32,175 nucleotides of DNA from Candidatus Paralachnospira avium (GTDB taxonomy: Bacteria > Bacillota > Clostridia > Lachnospirales > Lachnospiraceae). Every line of letters starts with the position of its first letter. Position 1 is the stretch's first letter. Of the stretch, positions 23,485 to 32,175 are shown piece after piece. Under the pieces are notes generated by a model that was not told the DNA's origin, made no database searches, and saw only the letters and a list, made by a program, of their open reading frames with translations. The stretch covers positions 1-32,175 of the forward strand of contig CAJFUL010000021.1 of NCBI GenBank assembly GCA_904420245.1, in the 5' to 3' direction. The position numbers were made by a program, and so were the translations under genes.

Positions 23485-25032
23485 TTACTTGGCATAATCT
23501 GTAACCCGCGATTCACGGATCACATTCACCTTGATCTGTCCGGGATATTCAAGCTCCGATTCGATCTGCTTCGCAATATTCCTTGCCATCAGCACCATAT
23601 CGTCGTCGCTGACCTGTTCCGGGATTACCATGATACGGATTTCCCGTCCTGCCTGAACAGCAAAAGATTTTTCTACTCCCTTGAAGCTGTTGGTGATGTC
23701 CTCTAACTGCTTTAATCGGTTGGTATATGTTTCAATGGTCTCGCGGCGCGCACCGGGACGGGCAGCCGAGATCGTATCTGCCGCCTGTACGATACAAGCG
23801 ATCAGCGTCTCCGGTTCTACATCGCCATGGTGGGCCTCCACCGCGTTGATCACAGTGGGAGATTCCTTGTATTTCCTACATAATTCAACACCCAGCTGAA
23901 TATGTGAGCCTTCCATCTCATGATCTACTGCCTTGCCAATGTCATGGAGCAAGCCGGCCCGCTTTGCCAGACGCACGTCTACGCCGATCTCTGCCGCCAA
24001 AAGGCCTGACAAATGTGCCACCTCGATGGAGTGCTTCAGCGCATTCTGGCCGTAACTGGTCCGGAATTTCATCTTGCCCAAGAGCCTTACCAGCTCCGGA
24101 TGGATCCCGTGAAGGCCCGCCTCCAGCACTGCGGCCTCGCCTTCCTCACGGATCATCGTCTCGACCTCTTTCTGGGCCTTTTCCACCATTTCCTCTATCC
24201 TGGCCGGATGGATACGTCCATCCAGGATCAGTTTCTCCAGCGCGATCCTGGCTACTTCCCGTCTGATGGGATCAAATCCGGACAGGATCACGGCTTCCGG
24301 AGTATCGTCAATGATCAGATCCACTCCTGTCAGAGTCTCCAGCGTGCGGATATTTCTCCCCTCTCGTCCGATAATGCGTCCTTTCATCTCATCATTGGGC
24401 AGCTGTACCACAGAGATCGTAGACTCTGCCACATGATCCGCCGCACACTTCTGGATTGCAGTAACCACATATTCCTTGGCTTTCTTGCCGGCTTCTTCCT
24501 TGGCCTTCGCCTCCAGCTCCTTCACCAGCTTCGCCGTGTCATGCTTTACATCATTCTCAACAGTCTTTAAAAGATATTCTTTTGCCTGTTCGGAGGTAAA
24601 TCCTGAAATCCTCTCCAGCTCCTGCACTTCCTTCTCGAAGAGTTCCTCGACTTCCTTCCTCTTCTTAAGCAGCGCCTCTTCTTTGGATACCAGGCCGGAT
24701 TCCTTTTTCTCCAGTGCCTCGGACCTTTTTTCCAAGTTTTCTTCCTTGCTCAATACCCGTCTTTCATACCGCTGTATCTCTGCTCGCCTCTCACGGACCT
24801 CCTTCTCCAAGTCATTTTTTGTTTTCATAGACTCTTCTTTGGCCTCTAAGAGAGCTTCGCGCTTCTTGGTTTCCGCAACTTTTAACGCTTCATCTATGAT
24901 TTCCCTGGATTTTTCTTCCGCTTTTCCGATTTTGCTCTCGTATACCTTTTTCCGGTATGCTATTGCAATAAACCAAGTAATAGGAGCTACAACACACAGC
25001 GTAATCACTACAGCAATTATAGTTCCTCCCAC
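23485..25032 (-). CDS. rny: Ribonuclease Y
   Basis: The product is 515 residues, the usual length. It is a membrane-bound endoribonuclease that starts decay of many mRNAs. An N-terminal anchor (about 4-24) is followed by a long charged coiled coil (about 30-200), a KH RNA-binding domain ([15 protein letters not shown]), and an HD domain with [12 protein letters not shown] and the later EAHHGDVEP. It starts with GTG at 25032, supported by AAGGAGG 7 bases upstream. It follows recA with 145 bases between them and has its own sigma-A promoter. The recX gene often found here is absent. Confidence 0.98.
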   Translation of the reverse strand: MGGTIIAVVITLCVVAPITWFIAIAYRKKVYESKIGKAEEKSREIIDEALKVAETKKREALLEAKEESMKTKNDLEKEVRERRAEIQRYERRVLSKEENLEKRSEALEKKESGLVSKEEALLKKRKEVEELFEKEVQELERISGFTSEQAKEYLLKTVENDVKHDTAKLVKELEAKAKEEAGKKAKEYVVTAIQKCAADHVAESTISVVQLPNDEMKGRIIGREGRNIRTLETLTGVDLIIDDTPEAVILSGFDPIRREVARIALEKLILDGRIHPARIEEMVEKAQKEVETMIREEGEAAVLEAGLHGIHPELVRLLGKMKFRTSYGQNALKHSIEVAHLSGLLAAEIGVDVRLAKRAGLLHDIGKAVDHEMEGSHIQLGVELCRKYKESPTVINAVEAHHGDVEPETLIACIVQAADTISAARPGARRETIETYTNRLKQLEDITNSFKGVEKSFAVQAGREIRIMVIPEQVSDDDMVLMARNIAKQIESELEYPGQIKVNVIRESRVTDYAK

Positions 25033-25115
25033 AGGAGCACCTCCTTATTTAGTTTTCATTGTACATCCTTATCGCACGTAAATTTCACTCATACCATAAG
25101 TACTACAACACTACA

Positions 25116-25144
25116 ATTTTAAACTTTTTTGTGGGTACTGTCAA
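25116..25144 (-). promoter_or_regulatory. Sigma-A promoter of rny
   Basis: Read on the minus strand: TTGACA (25144-25139), a 17-base spacer, and TAAAAT (25121-25116). The leader is about 75 bases. It lies in the recA-rny gap. Confidence 0.88.
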
Positions 25145-25177
25145 GCTTTTTAAGGAGATGGGGGGAAACGTCAGAAT

Positions 25178-26200
25178 CTATTCCGGCTGTTCCGGAGCAG
25201 CCTCCTTCTCAAAGCCGAAACGGACCCGCACCATGTGCTCGATCTCCTCCATCACCGCGGGATTATTGGCCAGAAACACCTTGGCATTCTCCCGGCCCTG
25301 TCCGATCTTGCTCTCGTTATAGGCGTACCAGGCGCCGCTCTTCTCCACGATGCCCTCCTTGGCCGCCAGATCCAGGATATCTCCCTCTCTGGAGATCCCG
25401 CGGCCGAACATGATGTCAAACTCCGCTTCCCGGAAAGGCGGCGCCACCTTGTTCTTCACCACCTTGACCCGGACCCGGTTTCCGATCATCTCTCCGCCCT
25501 GCTTCAGCGTTTCGATCCGGCGCACGTCCAGCCGGACAGAGGAGTAGAATTTGAGAGCCCGTCCGCCGGTGGTGGTCTCCGGATTGCCGAACATCACGCC
25601 CACCTTCTCCCGGAGCTGGTTGATGAAGATCACGACGCAGTTGGATTTGCTGATGACGGCCGTCAGTTTCCGCAGGGCCTGGGACATGAGCCTGGCCTGG
25701 AGGCCCACATGGGAATCCCCCATGTCTCCGTCGATCTCCGCCTTGGGCACCAGGGCCGCCACAGAGTCGATGATCACGATGTCTACAGCTCCCGAGCGGA
25801 CCATGGTCTCCGCGATCTCCAGAGCCTGCTCGCCGCTGTCCGGCTGGGAGATATACAGATTGTCGATATCCACGCCGATCTTCTTGGCATAGGAGGGATC
25901 CAGGGCATGCTCCGCATCGATAAAGCCGGCGATGCCGTCCCGCTTCTGCACCTCCGCCACCATATGGAGAGCCACCGTGGTCTTTCCGCTGGACTCCGGT
26001 CCATAGATCTCCACGATCCTCCCTCTGGGAACGCCTCCCAGTCCCAGGGCGATATCCAGGCTCAAAGAGCCGGTGGGGATGGTCTCGATGTTCATATTGG
26101 CCGCCGAATCTCCCAGCCGCATGACCGCTCCTTTGCCGTAAGCCTTTTCAATATTCATCAAAGCCGCATCCAAAGCCTTCTGCTTTTCTTCCTTGATCAT
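25178..26200 (-). CDS. recA: Recombinase RecA
   Basis: The product is 340 residues. It forms the DNA filament for strand exchange and triggers LexA self-cleavage. Walker A is GPESSGKTT, Walker B is [14 protein letters not shown], and the DNA loops include [21 protein letters not shown] split over two motifs. [20 protein letters not shown] is also present. The C-terminus is acidic ([10 protein letters not shown]). The ATG at 26200 has GGAGG 8 bases upstream; the longer frame to 26278 crosses the LexA box and promoter and is rejected. Confidence 0.98.
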   Translation of the reverse strand: MIKEEKQKALDAALMNIEKAYGKGAVMRLGDSAANMNIETIPTGSLSLDIALGLGGVPRGRIVEIYGPESSGKTTVALHMVAEVQKRDGIAGFIDAEHALDPSYAKKIGVDIDNLYISQPDSGEQALEIAETMVRSGAVDIVIIDSVAALVPKAEIDGDMGDSHVGLQARLMSQALRKLTAVISKSNCVVIFINQLREKVGVMFGNPETTTGGRALKFYSSVRLDVRRIETLKQGGEMIGNRVRVKVVKNKVAPPFREAEFDIMFGRGISREGDILDLAAKEGIVEKSGAWYAYNESKIGQGRENAKVFLANNPAVMEEIEHMVRVRFGFEKEAAPEQPE

Positions 26201-26220
26201 TGCACAATCCTCCGATTTCA

Positions 26221-26232
26221 GAACAGATGTTC
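26221..26232. promoter_or_regulatory. LexA (SOS) box of recA
   Basis: GAACAGATGTTC fits the Firmicutes LexA operator GAAC-N4-GTTC exactly. It lies just downstream of the recA -10 (26255-26250), where bound LexA would block transcription. Confidence 0.88.
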
Positions 26233-26249
26233 GTTCTTTTCCTGTAATA

Positions 26250-26278
26250 ATAGTAATATAGTTTCCCATAAAAGTCAA
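26250..26278 (-). promoter_or_regulatory. Sigma-A promoter of recA
   Basis: TTGACT (26278-26273), a 17-base spacer and TACTAT (26255-26250) on the minus strand, with the LexA box about 18 bases further on. Confidence 0.75.
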
Positions 26279-26633
26279 TGGGAAATTACGGCCGCATCCC
26301 GGCCCGTAAGCACGATGTTCAATTGGTCCATTGGGGATTTAAAAGATCAGATCTGCCCTGTATACCCAGAAATGCCTGCTTCCATATCACATCCCGGCCT
26401 GCGCCGGAGAGTTTCGGATATGTCTCTATCACACCACGTTATCCGCATTTTGTCAACTGTTTTTTTATATTCTGCCGGCCGCGGGCGAAAACGACCTTCC
26501 TCCTTCCGGAAGGCGGCCCGTACCTTCGCGTCTTGTCCGGCCGCCGCGCTGTAAAGACGCTGCGATGGCTGCGCCGGCCGGAAGGGATACGGCTGATCTG
26601 CGGCGGGAGCCGTAAATCCGCGGAAAACAGAAA
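26279..26633. other. Intergenic region upstream of recA
   Basis: About 355 bases with no convincing gene on either strand. It is GC-rich near 26470-26620, with several short self-complementary stretches (CCTTCCGGAAGG near 26503-26518). I see no promoter I can support. Confidence 0.5.
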
Positions 26634-26668
26634 GCGCCCTGCAGGCTTTTCCGCAGGGCGCCCCTTTT
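26634..26668. terminator. Terminator of the surface protein gene
   Basis: A perfect 9-bp stem GCGCCCTGC/GCAGGGCGC with a 10-base loop. It is followed by TTT-CTG-TTTT on the minus strand and by CCCTTTTT on the plus strand. Confidence 0.85.
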
Positions 26669-26674
26669 TATCCG

Positions 26675-29600
26675 CTATGCTTTTTTCTTTTTGAGGAAGA
26701 GCAGGCTGCCTGCAAGGAGCATACCTGAAGCCATCAAAACATGGAGCCAGAGCAGACTATCGTTATCATCGCCTGTCTCCGCCGGGGTTACCTGTCCCTG
26801 GCCGTTCAGGCCTATACTCTGAATCTCCGTGTATCCGCATACCGTACATTTGCGCTGCATACTTCCTTTATCCGTTCCGGACGGAGCCTTTATCTGCGTC
26901 CATTCCCCGAATATATGGCCCTCGACCGTTACCGTTACAGGAGCGGCTTCTGCCGCCGGAGATATCTGTTCTCCGTCATTCGCCGCGACCCTCACCGTAT
27001 ATTTACCGGACGCGGTGACAGAAATCTGATAGGAATCTGCGTTTTCTATGAGCTTTCCGTCCTTATACCACTGATAAACATACGCAACGTCCGCAAGATC
27101 ATGGGATGCAGCCGCCGTCAGCGTCGCGGCGGAACCGGCATGGGGCGTCCGGTCGTCAACCCTCAAAACAACTCCGGGCGCATTCAGATCCCATTTCGCA
27201 TATAGTCTTGTAAAAGAGTCCTGAACCGTATCCTCCTCAAGATCCCAGGGTCCTTCGGAACCCTTTTCATACCATCCGCCAAAGCTGTATCCGGTCTTCG
27301 CAGGAGCAGGCGCGGTACCGATCCTCTCCCCTATGACAACACTCTGACGGCTGTCCCCGTATTCCTCTCCGTTTTCATCATAAAAGCAAACGATACCGGC
27401 CTTTGCCCATAAGAGCTCCTGCCCTTGGATCCTGAAGCCTTCCTCTAAATTGCCTGAAACAAAATGATCCCTGTTGGGCTTGATACCGTCGGAATACTTG
27501 ACGGCAGTCAGTCCGAAAAGGTCATTGCTCCTGGTTATTTTCACAGGACCAGCCGGTGTGAATTCCCCGGTTACACGGATCACATACCCGTCTTTATAGT
27601 CATCCTGATAATAAACGTCACCGGAAATTTCAGGGCTGCCGCTCAGTTCAAGCGACGGGTAGGCCAGACTTCCATTGTGTCCATATAAACCGATGGCGCT
27701 GCCCTTGTTTCCATCCGCCGGAATATTGTCCCGGAGCGTTCCGCCTGAAATCCTGATATCCACAGGTCCGTCATAAACATAGCCAAAGATACCTGCTCCT
27801 GTCTTTCCGGACATATTTCCCTCAACAGCGCCGCTCTTCATTTCAAACAGGACGCTGCCGCCGGCGAGTCCCTGCAAATAAACCCCGCCGCCGTAAAGAT
27901 CCGCCTCATTTCCGGAAAGAACAGTCCCGTCCAGGAGCGCATTTCCATCCGTAAGAGCCAGGCCGGCTCCCCGTCCGGCAAAGTTGTTTTTAATCTCGCC
28001 GCCTCGCAATGTCACCGAACCGCCTTCGGACAGGATACCTCCGCCCAGGCCAAGAGCCGTGTTGCCGGAGATTTCGCCGCCGTTCATGTTCAGAATCCCC
28101 CCGGAGTTTACGTACACGGCAGTTGTTTTGTTGTCGGTCAGCTCCGCTCCATCTTCAATAGCCAGCGTGCCTCCCCCTGTGACAAGGACAAGATAGCCGT
28201 TGGGAGCAGCCGCTTTATCCTTACCGTCTATCGACGTATTTTTAAGCGTGAGCTTCGCATCCGGCCCGCTTACCGAGATCAGCAGGCCGTCAAAGCCGTC
28301 CGCACGCTCGATCTTCACTCCGTCGGCCATAAGATCAGAATCAACCGCCGCCGTGCCGCAGATATAGATGGTGCCGCCGTCCTCCGCCGCCTGCAGCGCA
28401 TATTTCAATGTCTTTACTGCATTCGCGGCGTCCGCTCCCGTCCTGGAATCGTCTCCGGACACACCGTTCACATAGATCTCGCTCCGGGCCTGTACCAGCT
28501 CATATGTTTTGCTTCCGTCCGGACGGACCGTTTCAACGGCCTTCATCCCTTCAACGTTGGATCCGATCTCCAGGTCTACTCCCTTCGCGATGATCAGCGT
28601 TACGTTTTCACTTTCAAGCGCTTCGCTTCTGATTTCCGTGCTTTTCAGGATATATATATCCACAGGAGTCCCGGTGTTTTCCGCATTTGCCTCAAGCGCC
28701 GCTTCTGTATCCTTATAATAGGAAACGGTTCCGTTTTCATCGACGGCCGCGGCTGCGGCTGATGAAGCTACCGTAACGCTTGTCTGCGATCCGGATGAAA
28801 CAATCTGATTTTCCCCATCTTTATCCGTCAGCTGAGTGCCGCTCTCTCCTCCCACATTCACGGCATAAATATCCGCTCTGCCGTCTGCACCGTTAAGATC
28901 GGCGCCGCTCACATCCACCTTGACGCTCTGGGCTTCTGTATCCTCCGTATTGTATACCGTTACGGCATTTCCCTGATTTCCAGAAAGGCTGCCGCCTGTA
29001 ATGCTGACTGTAAGAGCCGGACTGTCAATATACTGTCCGGTATTTTCTCCATACATCTGGGCCGATACAAGAAGAGCCGACCCTTCAGCCTGCGAACCGC
29101 CCTGTTGCGGCTCATCCGCAAGATACCCTCCTGTACCGGTGATCGTACCGCCGGTGATATTGATCGTTCCCATCTTGGCTTCGATCCCGGTCCCGCCTTC
29201 AATGACGGCATTTCCTCCAACCGTAAGCGTACCCTCCATGGGCCAGTAGACAGCCGTCACCTCAGCCGTACTCTTCAGGGTGCCTCCCGTCACCTCCGCG
29301 CTGCAAAGAGCGGACTCCAGATTATTTCCTGAAAGCGCGAATCCCTGCCCGGCGCTGATTGTTCCTCCGGTCATATGGAAGGAAGAATGAGACGCAGCCT
29401 CAGTGTTTTCTGCCGGATTGTTGAAAAGCATTACGCCAAACTGTCCTTCAAGATACGCGTTTTCTGAAACAACAACCTCTGCGCCGAAGGATCTGACGGC
29501 GGCCGAATATCCTTTCAGGACCGCGTCTCCGGATATGCGGACAGTACCCACACCCGCATAGACTGCGCAGTCCTGCCCATCCGCCATCGCCGAACGGTTT

Positions 29601-30268
29601 GTCACTGTACCGCCATATAGATTCAGAGAGCCGCTCAGCATATTTCGTATGCCGTATCCCTTCCCTGCTATGCTGCCCGATACGACGTCAAGCGTTCCGC
29701 CCTTGTTTTCAATCCCTATAAAGGGATTCGCGCCCTCGTCCGCCTTGATCGTTCCTTCTCCCGTCACGGTAAATCTGCCTCTGTTCTCGAACAGCATCGA
29801 ATAACCGTTAAAAAAGCCTCCGTCGCTTTTTACGGTATATGTCCCCAGATCAAGCGTGATGTCCTTTCCTTCAGCAATAAGCACTCTTGTACTGAGCTCC
29901 GCGTCCGCCACCAGTTCTATCGTTCCCTTTGTCCCCACTTCCCGAAACGCCTCGGCAAGCGTATCGTAATAGGTATCTCCGATCTTTGCCACGGAAGTTT
30001 CCGTCTGCGGACCGCTCTTTGAGGAGCCGGTCCGCGCCTCTGTCTCCGCCCCGGTCTGTAAAACGTCCGTTTCTGCTCCGGGACCTGCCTGCGCTTCTTT
30101 TCTCACCGTCTGTTCTTCCACGGTTCTGACGGCGTTTCCCTCTTCCGGTTCTCCGGCCTGCACATCCTGCTTATCCGTCGGATCCGCAAACGCCACTGCC
30201 GGAACCATTGTCAGCATAAGCGCGGCAACCAAAGGAAACACCAGCCATTTCCCTTTTTTACCTTTCAT
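26675..30268 (-). CDS. Sortase-anchored beta-helix surface protein
   Basis: The product is 1197 residues and is exported and wall-anchored. A signal peptide (about 1-28, ending VAFADP) precedes a low-complexity Glu/Thr region (about 30-90). From about 90 to 960 come many short turns rich in GGT, SGG and GNT (GGTISAGQGFALSGNN, GGEISGNTALGLGGG), typical of right-handed parallel beta-helices in adhesins. An InlB-type B repeat follows (TGYSFGGWYEKGSEGPW ... LYAKWD), then an Ig-like segment and a CTVCG pair. The C-terminus has a sorting signal TPAETG (1161-1166), a membrane segment and KKKKA. No sortase gene is nearby, so a housekeeping sortase is presumed. The ligand is unknown. It has its own promoter and terminator. 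Confidence 0.88.
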   Translation of the reverse strand: MKGKKGKWLVFPLVAALMLTMVPAVAFADPTDKQDVQAGEPEEGNAVRTVEEQTVRKEAQAGPGAETDVLQTGAETEARTGSSKSGPQTETSVAKIGDTYYDTLAEAFREVGTKGTIELVADAELSTRVLIAEGKDITLDLGTYTVKSDGGFFNGYSMLFENRGRFTVTGEGTIKADEGANPFIGIENKGGTLDVVSGSIAGKGYGIRNMLSGSLNLYGGTVTNRSAMADGQDCAVYAGVGTVRISGDAVLKGYSAAVRSFGAEVVVSENAYLEGQFGVMLFNNPAENTEAASHSSFHMTGGTISAGQGFALSGNNLESALCSAEVTGGTLKSTAEVTAVYWPMEGTLTVGGNAVIEGGTGIEAKMGTINITGGTITGTGGYLADEPQQGGSQAEGSALLVSAQMYGENTGQYIDSPALTVSITGGSLSGNQGNAVTVYNTEDTEAQSVKVDVSGADLNGADGRADIYAVNVGGESGTQLTDKDGENQIVSSGSQTSVTVASSAAAAAVDENGTVSYYKDTEAALEANAENTGTPVDIYILKSTEIRSEALESENVTLIIAKGVDLEIGSNVEGMKAVETVRPDGSKTYELVQARSEIYVNGVSGDDSRTGADAANAVKTLKYALQAAEDGGTIYICGTAAVDSDLMADGVKIERADGFDGLLISVSGPDAKLTLKNTSIDGKDKAAAPNGYLVLVTGGGTLAIEDGAELTDNKTTAVYVNSGGILNMNGGEISGNTALGLGGGILSEGGSVTLRGGEIKNNFAGRGAGLALTDGNALLDGTVLSGNEADLYGGGVYLQGLAGGSVLFEMKSGAVEGNMSGKTGAGIFGYVYDGPVDIRISGGTLRDNIPADGNKGSAIGLYGHNGSLAYPSLELSGSPEISGDVYYQDDYKDGYVIRVTGEFTPAGPVKITRSNDLFGLTAVKYSDGIKPNRDHFVSGNLEEGFRIQGQELLWAKAGIVCFYDENGEEYGDSRQSVVIGERIGTAPAPAKTGYSFGGWYEKGSEGPWDLEEDTVQDSFTRLYAKWDLNAPGVVLRVDDRTPHAGSAATLTAAASHDLADVAYVYQWYKDGKLIENADSYQISVTASGKYTVRVAANDGEQISPAAEAAPVTVTVEGHIFGEWTQIKAPSGTDKGSMQRKCTVCGYTEIQSIGLNGQGQVTPAETGDDNDSLLWLHVLMASGMLLAGSLLFLKKKKA

Positions 30269-30356
30269 CCTCTTTCCCCCTTTTTTTTATACTCCTTTCA
30301 CCTGCATGAAACGCACAGTTGTCCGTTATTTATATATTTTTTAGCTCTTTGTTTTA

Positions 30357-30385
30357 ATTATATCTTACCTATCCTATCGCTGCAA
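30357..30385 (-). promoter_or_regulatory. Promoter of the surface protein gene
   Basis: On the minus strand, TTGCAG (30385-30380), a 17-base spacer and TATAAT (30362-30357). The leader of about 80 bases is A/G-rich and has two Shine-Dalgarno-like runs (AAAGGAG and AAGGGGG). Confidence 0.65.
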
Positions 30386-30821
30386 TACTTTTCACTGTAT
30401 TTCCGCAAAAAATCAAAATTCAATCCGGGAAACATAAAATAGGATCCTGCCAGACAGAATCCCGCCTGCGAAGGGCCGCATAAGCGGTAAGGTCCCTCTC
30501 CGCCGCAGACAGTTCCCGCGAAGTGTTTTTGCCCCGGCTCCCATGCCCACACCGTCCGGACAGACCATCCATATCCCATGTGAGCTTCGTCTCAGACTGC
30601 CCGGTCAGTGCTGCCGGAAAGCGCCTCAAAACACCGGCGGATCGATCATCCTCGCGTTTAAAGATCCCCACCGTGCGGAGGTCCGCTGCGTCCGATACGG
30701 ATGCTGCCTCATGCAGCGCAGAAAAAGGCAAAGGGGAAATGAAGAGCCTATAACGGCAAAAAGGAGGTATGTCTTCCGATATATTAGGTAAATTTATTCT
30801 ATAGATTTCGTCATATCGCCG
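30386..30821. other. Long intergenic region between surface protein and lipoprotein genes
   Basis: No gene is supported. It contains repeat copy B (30462-30532). An open frame at 30543-30791 lacks a ribosome site and recognisable product. A strong AAAAAGGAGG run near 30760 is only one base from an ATG that would give an 11-residue peptide, so it is probably not used as such. Confidence 0.5.
30462..30532. repeat. Dispersed intergenic repeat, copy B (modules 1 and 2)
   Basis: Module 1 (30462-30498) pairs with copy A (32 of 37 identical). Module 2 (30498-30532) matches copy C at 31995-32029 in 32 of 35 positions and ends in AGTGTTTTTGC. AGGATCCTGCC stands about 30 bases upstream. Confidence 0.8.
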
Positions 30822-30830
30822 TGATATAAT
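30822..30830 (+). promoter_or_regulatory. Extended -10 promoter of the lipoprotein gene
   Basis: TGATATAAT is a perfect -10 with an upstream TG. There is no good -35 at 17 bases, as is usual for extended -10 promoters. The leader is about 80 bases. Confidence 0.6.
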
Positions 30831-30917
30831 GAGAGAAAACACAATATTCATATGGCGCACTTCCACGCAGATCCGGGAAGGCTGATCCATAGGTATATTG
30901 TAAGAGGAGGATATGTA

Positions 30918-31790
30918 ATGAAAAAGAAAAGGATCATCGCCATGTCGCTTGCAGTAGTTCTCATGCTGGCGTTCACAGCCTGCGGCGGCGAAAATGAAGT
31001 CAAACAGGAGCCTGCTTCTGCCAGCTCAGAAGCTTCCGGAACAGACGAGACAAGCTCAGGATCCGCGGCTTCCAAACCAGAAGAGTCCAGTAAGCCTGAA
31101 ACGGCAGAAGAGCCTGAAGACACCCAGGCGCTTACACAAGAACCCGGCGCTTCTTCCGGAACGCCGGCATCCGGCAGCGAAGCAGACATTTCTTCCGCCA
31201 TCGACGGAAGCACCGCTTCTGAAGAATCACCGGTTCCGCTTGGTCAGTGGGCCACGATAGCCGACTACTCCGCAGAAGACGAAACCTATCATAACGTATA
31301 TGTACGCGTAACAAAGGTCACGACATCCACCGAGGATGCAGCCTATGTCCAGAACGCAGTAGACCAGAGCAACGCGAACGGCTCATATTATCAGATAGAC
31401 CTTTCGAGCGAAGATTATCAGGTTCCCTCCGATGTCGAATGGTGCGTGCTTGACTACGAGGTTTATGTCCCCGGCGATTACCCGTCTCATGAGTATGGCA
31501 TCACAGAGCCTACTATGAATTTTTCAGAAAATAATATCGGCGGCGGCGGAATCCCTTCAGCAGACGGGACAAGCACTTATATTGGTCTTGGCACAAATAA
31601 CTTCGACCTTCAAAATAATCCGTCCGATATGCGGTTTTCTGTTGGGAACACCTATTCCTTCCAGATCTTATTTACAATGGTAAAGGGATATGAAAATTAT
31701 CTGTTTGAACTGTCGTCCTATCCCGACGGAACACACAGTGATAATACTTCTGCCGATATTCTGTATTACGCGTATTTTGCAAATAAATAA
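30918..31790 (+). CDS. Secreted lipoprotein of unknown function
   Basis: The product is 290 residues. The lipoprotein signal (MKKKRIIAMSLAVVLMLAF) leads to the lipidated Cys22 in FTACGG. A Ser/Glu/Thr/Pro-rich linker follows (about 25-120), probably reaching through the wall. The C-terminal globular part (about 125-290) starts PLGQWATIADYSAEDETYHNV. It has a beta-rich pattern like small extracellular ligand-binding domains of the DUF4352 sort, but I do not recognise the family. AGAGGAGG stands 7 bases before the ATG; an open extension from 30852 lacks a site and would bury the signal peptide. It stands alone, divergent from the large surface protein. Confidence 0.88.
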   Translation: MKKKRIIAMSLAVVLMLAFTACGGENEVKQEPASASSEASGTDETSSGSAASKPEESSKPETAEEPEDTQALTQEPGASSGTPASGSEADISSAIDGSTASEESPVPLGQWATIADYSAEDETYHNVYVRVTKVTTSTEDAAYVQNAVDQSNANGSYYQIDLSSEDYQVPSDVEWCVLDYEVYVPGDYPSHEYGITEPTMNFSENNIGGGGIPSADGTSTYIGLGTNNFDLQNNPSDMRFSVGNTYSFQILFTMVKGYENYLFELSSYPDGTHSDNTSADILYYAYFANK

Positions 31791-31798
31791 GAGCATTT

Positions 31799-31839
31799 AG
31801 AAAAGGCTGTGAGGGAGCGGATCCTTCACAGCCTTTTCT
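31799..31839 (+). terminator. Terminator of the lipoprotein gene
   Basis: A 14-bp stem AGAAAAGGCTGTGA/TCACAGCCTTTTCT with a 13-base loop, 8 bases after the stop codon. The T run is inside the 3' arm. Confidence 0.85.
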
Positions 31840-31994
31840 ATACAACATTTTTTATGCTTTAAAACAGATTCATACATCCCGTTTATCGTCTGGTTCTGCA
31901 TCTGCCGCCGCATCGCCTATATGGCAGGCCTCAGATCCGGGTCAGAACCGGCCCCGCCGGTGATCCCATAAAAAGGATCCTGCATGGCAGGATC

Positions 31995-32029
31995 CTCCGC
32001 CGCAGACAGGTCCCACGGAGTGTTTTTGC
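31995..32029. repeat. Dispersed intergenic repeat, copy C (module 2)
   Basis: It matches 30498-30532 at 32 of 35 positions (CTCCGCCGCAGACAG then TCCC, CG, AGTGTTTTTGC). The preceding GGATCCTGC/GCAGGATCC hairpin replaces the longer module 1 of copies A and B. Confidence 0.8.
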
Positions 32030-32058
32030 TCTATGGGAACGAAGTTTCCCACAGCGTG

Positions 32059-32088
32059 AAAAAAAGCGCCGCGGCCGCGGCGCTTTTT
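32059..32088. terminator. Bidirectional terminator
   Basis: An 18-base perfect palindrome GCGCCGCGGCCGCGGCGC (32066-32083) with seven A before and five T after. It may end transcription from either side. Confidence 0.85.
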
Positions 32089-32110
32089 CATGGGACTATC
32101 GGAAATCAAC

Positions 32111-32136
32111 TCGAAGAATTACGATATAATTCTCGA
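32111..32136. promoter_or_regulatory. Imperfect palindrome over a possible -10 near the right edge
   Basis: TCGAAGAATTA and TAATTCTCGA form inverted arms with one bulged base around TATAAT (32125-32130). It could be an operator for a gene beyond the window. No good -35 was found. Confidence 0.25.
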
Positions 32137-32175
32137 CAAAGTCAAATATACTCCGATGACTCCTGTTTCAGATAG

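Larger units (their letters stand above)
31840..32175. other. Right-end intergenic region
   Basis: No gene is supported over these 336 bases. They contain repeat copy C, a GGATCCTGC-ATG-GCAGGATCC perfect hairpin (31976-31996), a strong terminator and, at 32111-32136, an imperfect palindrome around a TATAAT. An open frame running to the edge from 31984 crosses the repeat and terminator and is not credible. Confidence 0.5.

Noticed and set aside
30543-30791. 82-codon plus-strand frame in the intergenic region
   Set aside because: No ribosome site, no recognisable product, and unusual composition for a gene.
31984-32175. Open frame reaching the right edge
   Set aside because: It lies across repeat copy C and a strong palindromic terminator and has no ribosome site.
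1-32175. CRISPR array, rRNA operon or replication origin
   Set aside because: None was seen. The only repeats are the SH3b duplication, the PhoP boxes and the dispersed intergenic family.

Overview
The window looks like a chromosomal segment of a spore-forming member of the Clostridia, most likely a fairly high-GC Lachnospiraceae-type bacterium. This rests on AGGAGG-type ribosome sites, sigma-A promoters, a Firmicutes-type LexA box, ribonuclease Y, a SpoIIM-family protein, a SpoIID-like protein and a DacF-type carboxypeptidase. Family names come from reading the protein sequences; no database search was possible.

Layout. 1-3936: carA-carB (minus), with carB running off the left edge. 4028-8737: a gene for a SpoIID-like/peptidoglycan-binding protein, cut in two by a 3453-bp element. 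The element carries a holin, an endolysin, tRNA-Ala(CGC), a small unknown ORF and a large serine recombinase. 8758-15536: a phosphate regulon on the minus strand, in the order pstC-pstA-pstB-phoU, then pstS, then phoB-phoR. 15749-20158: an LTA-synthase-like protein, galE and a D-Ala-D-Ala carboxypeptidase (minus), all cell-envelope genes. 20281-21362: a DAHP synthase (plus) with a consensus sigma-A promoter. 21490-23300: a flavodoxin-like oxidoreductase, spoIIM and a Nudix hydrolase (minus). 23485-26278: recA, with a LexA box, followed by rny (minus). 26634-32175: a sparse region with a 1197-residue sortase-anchored beta-helix surface protein (minus), a lipoprotein (plus), and long intergenic stretches holding a dispersed modular repeat.

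The most interesting locus is 3973-8737. Removing the DNA between two copies of GGATG (4896-4900 and 8349-8353) restores one 418-codon reading frame that joins the SpoIID-like half to the peptidoglycan-binding half. Swapping the flanks regenerates an imperfectly palindromic attB and an imperfectly palindromic attP, as expected for a large serine recombinase. The split gene has a sigma-K-like promoter (AC-N17-CATATTCTA). The holin/endolysin pair inside the element also has one (AC-N16-CATAGGGTA). The recombinase has a sigma-E-like promoter with the same 14-bp spacing as the good sigma-E match before spoIIM in this window. Together these suggest a very small skin-like intervening element, excised in the mother cell during sporulation, which also delivers a lysis cassette late in that cell. 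The gene order, junctions and motifs are visible in the sequence. Excision, timing and a lysis role are inference.
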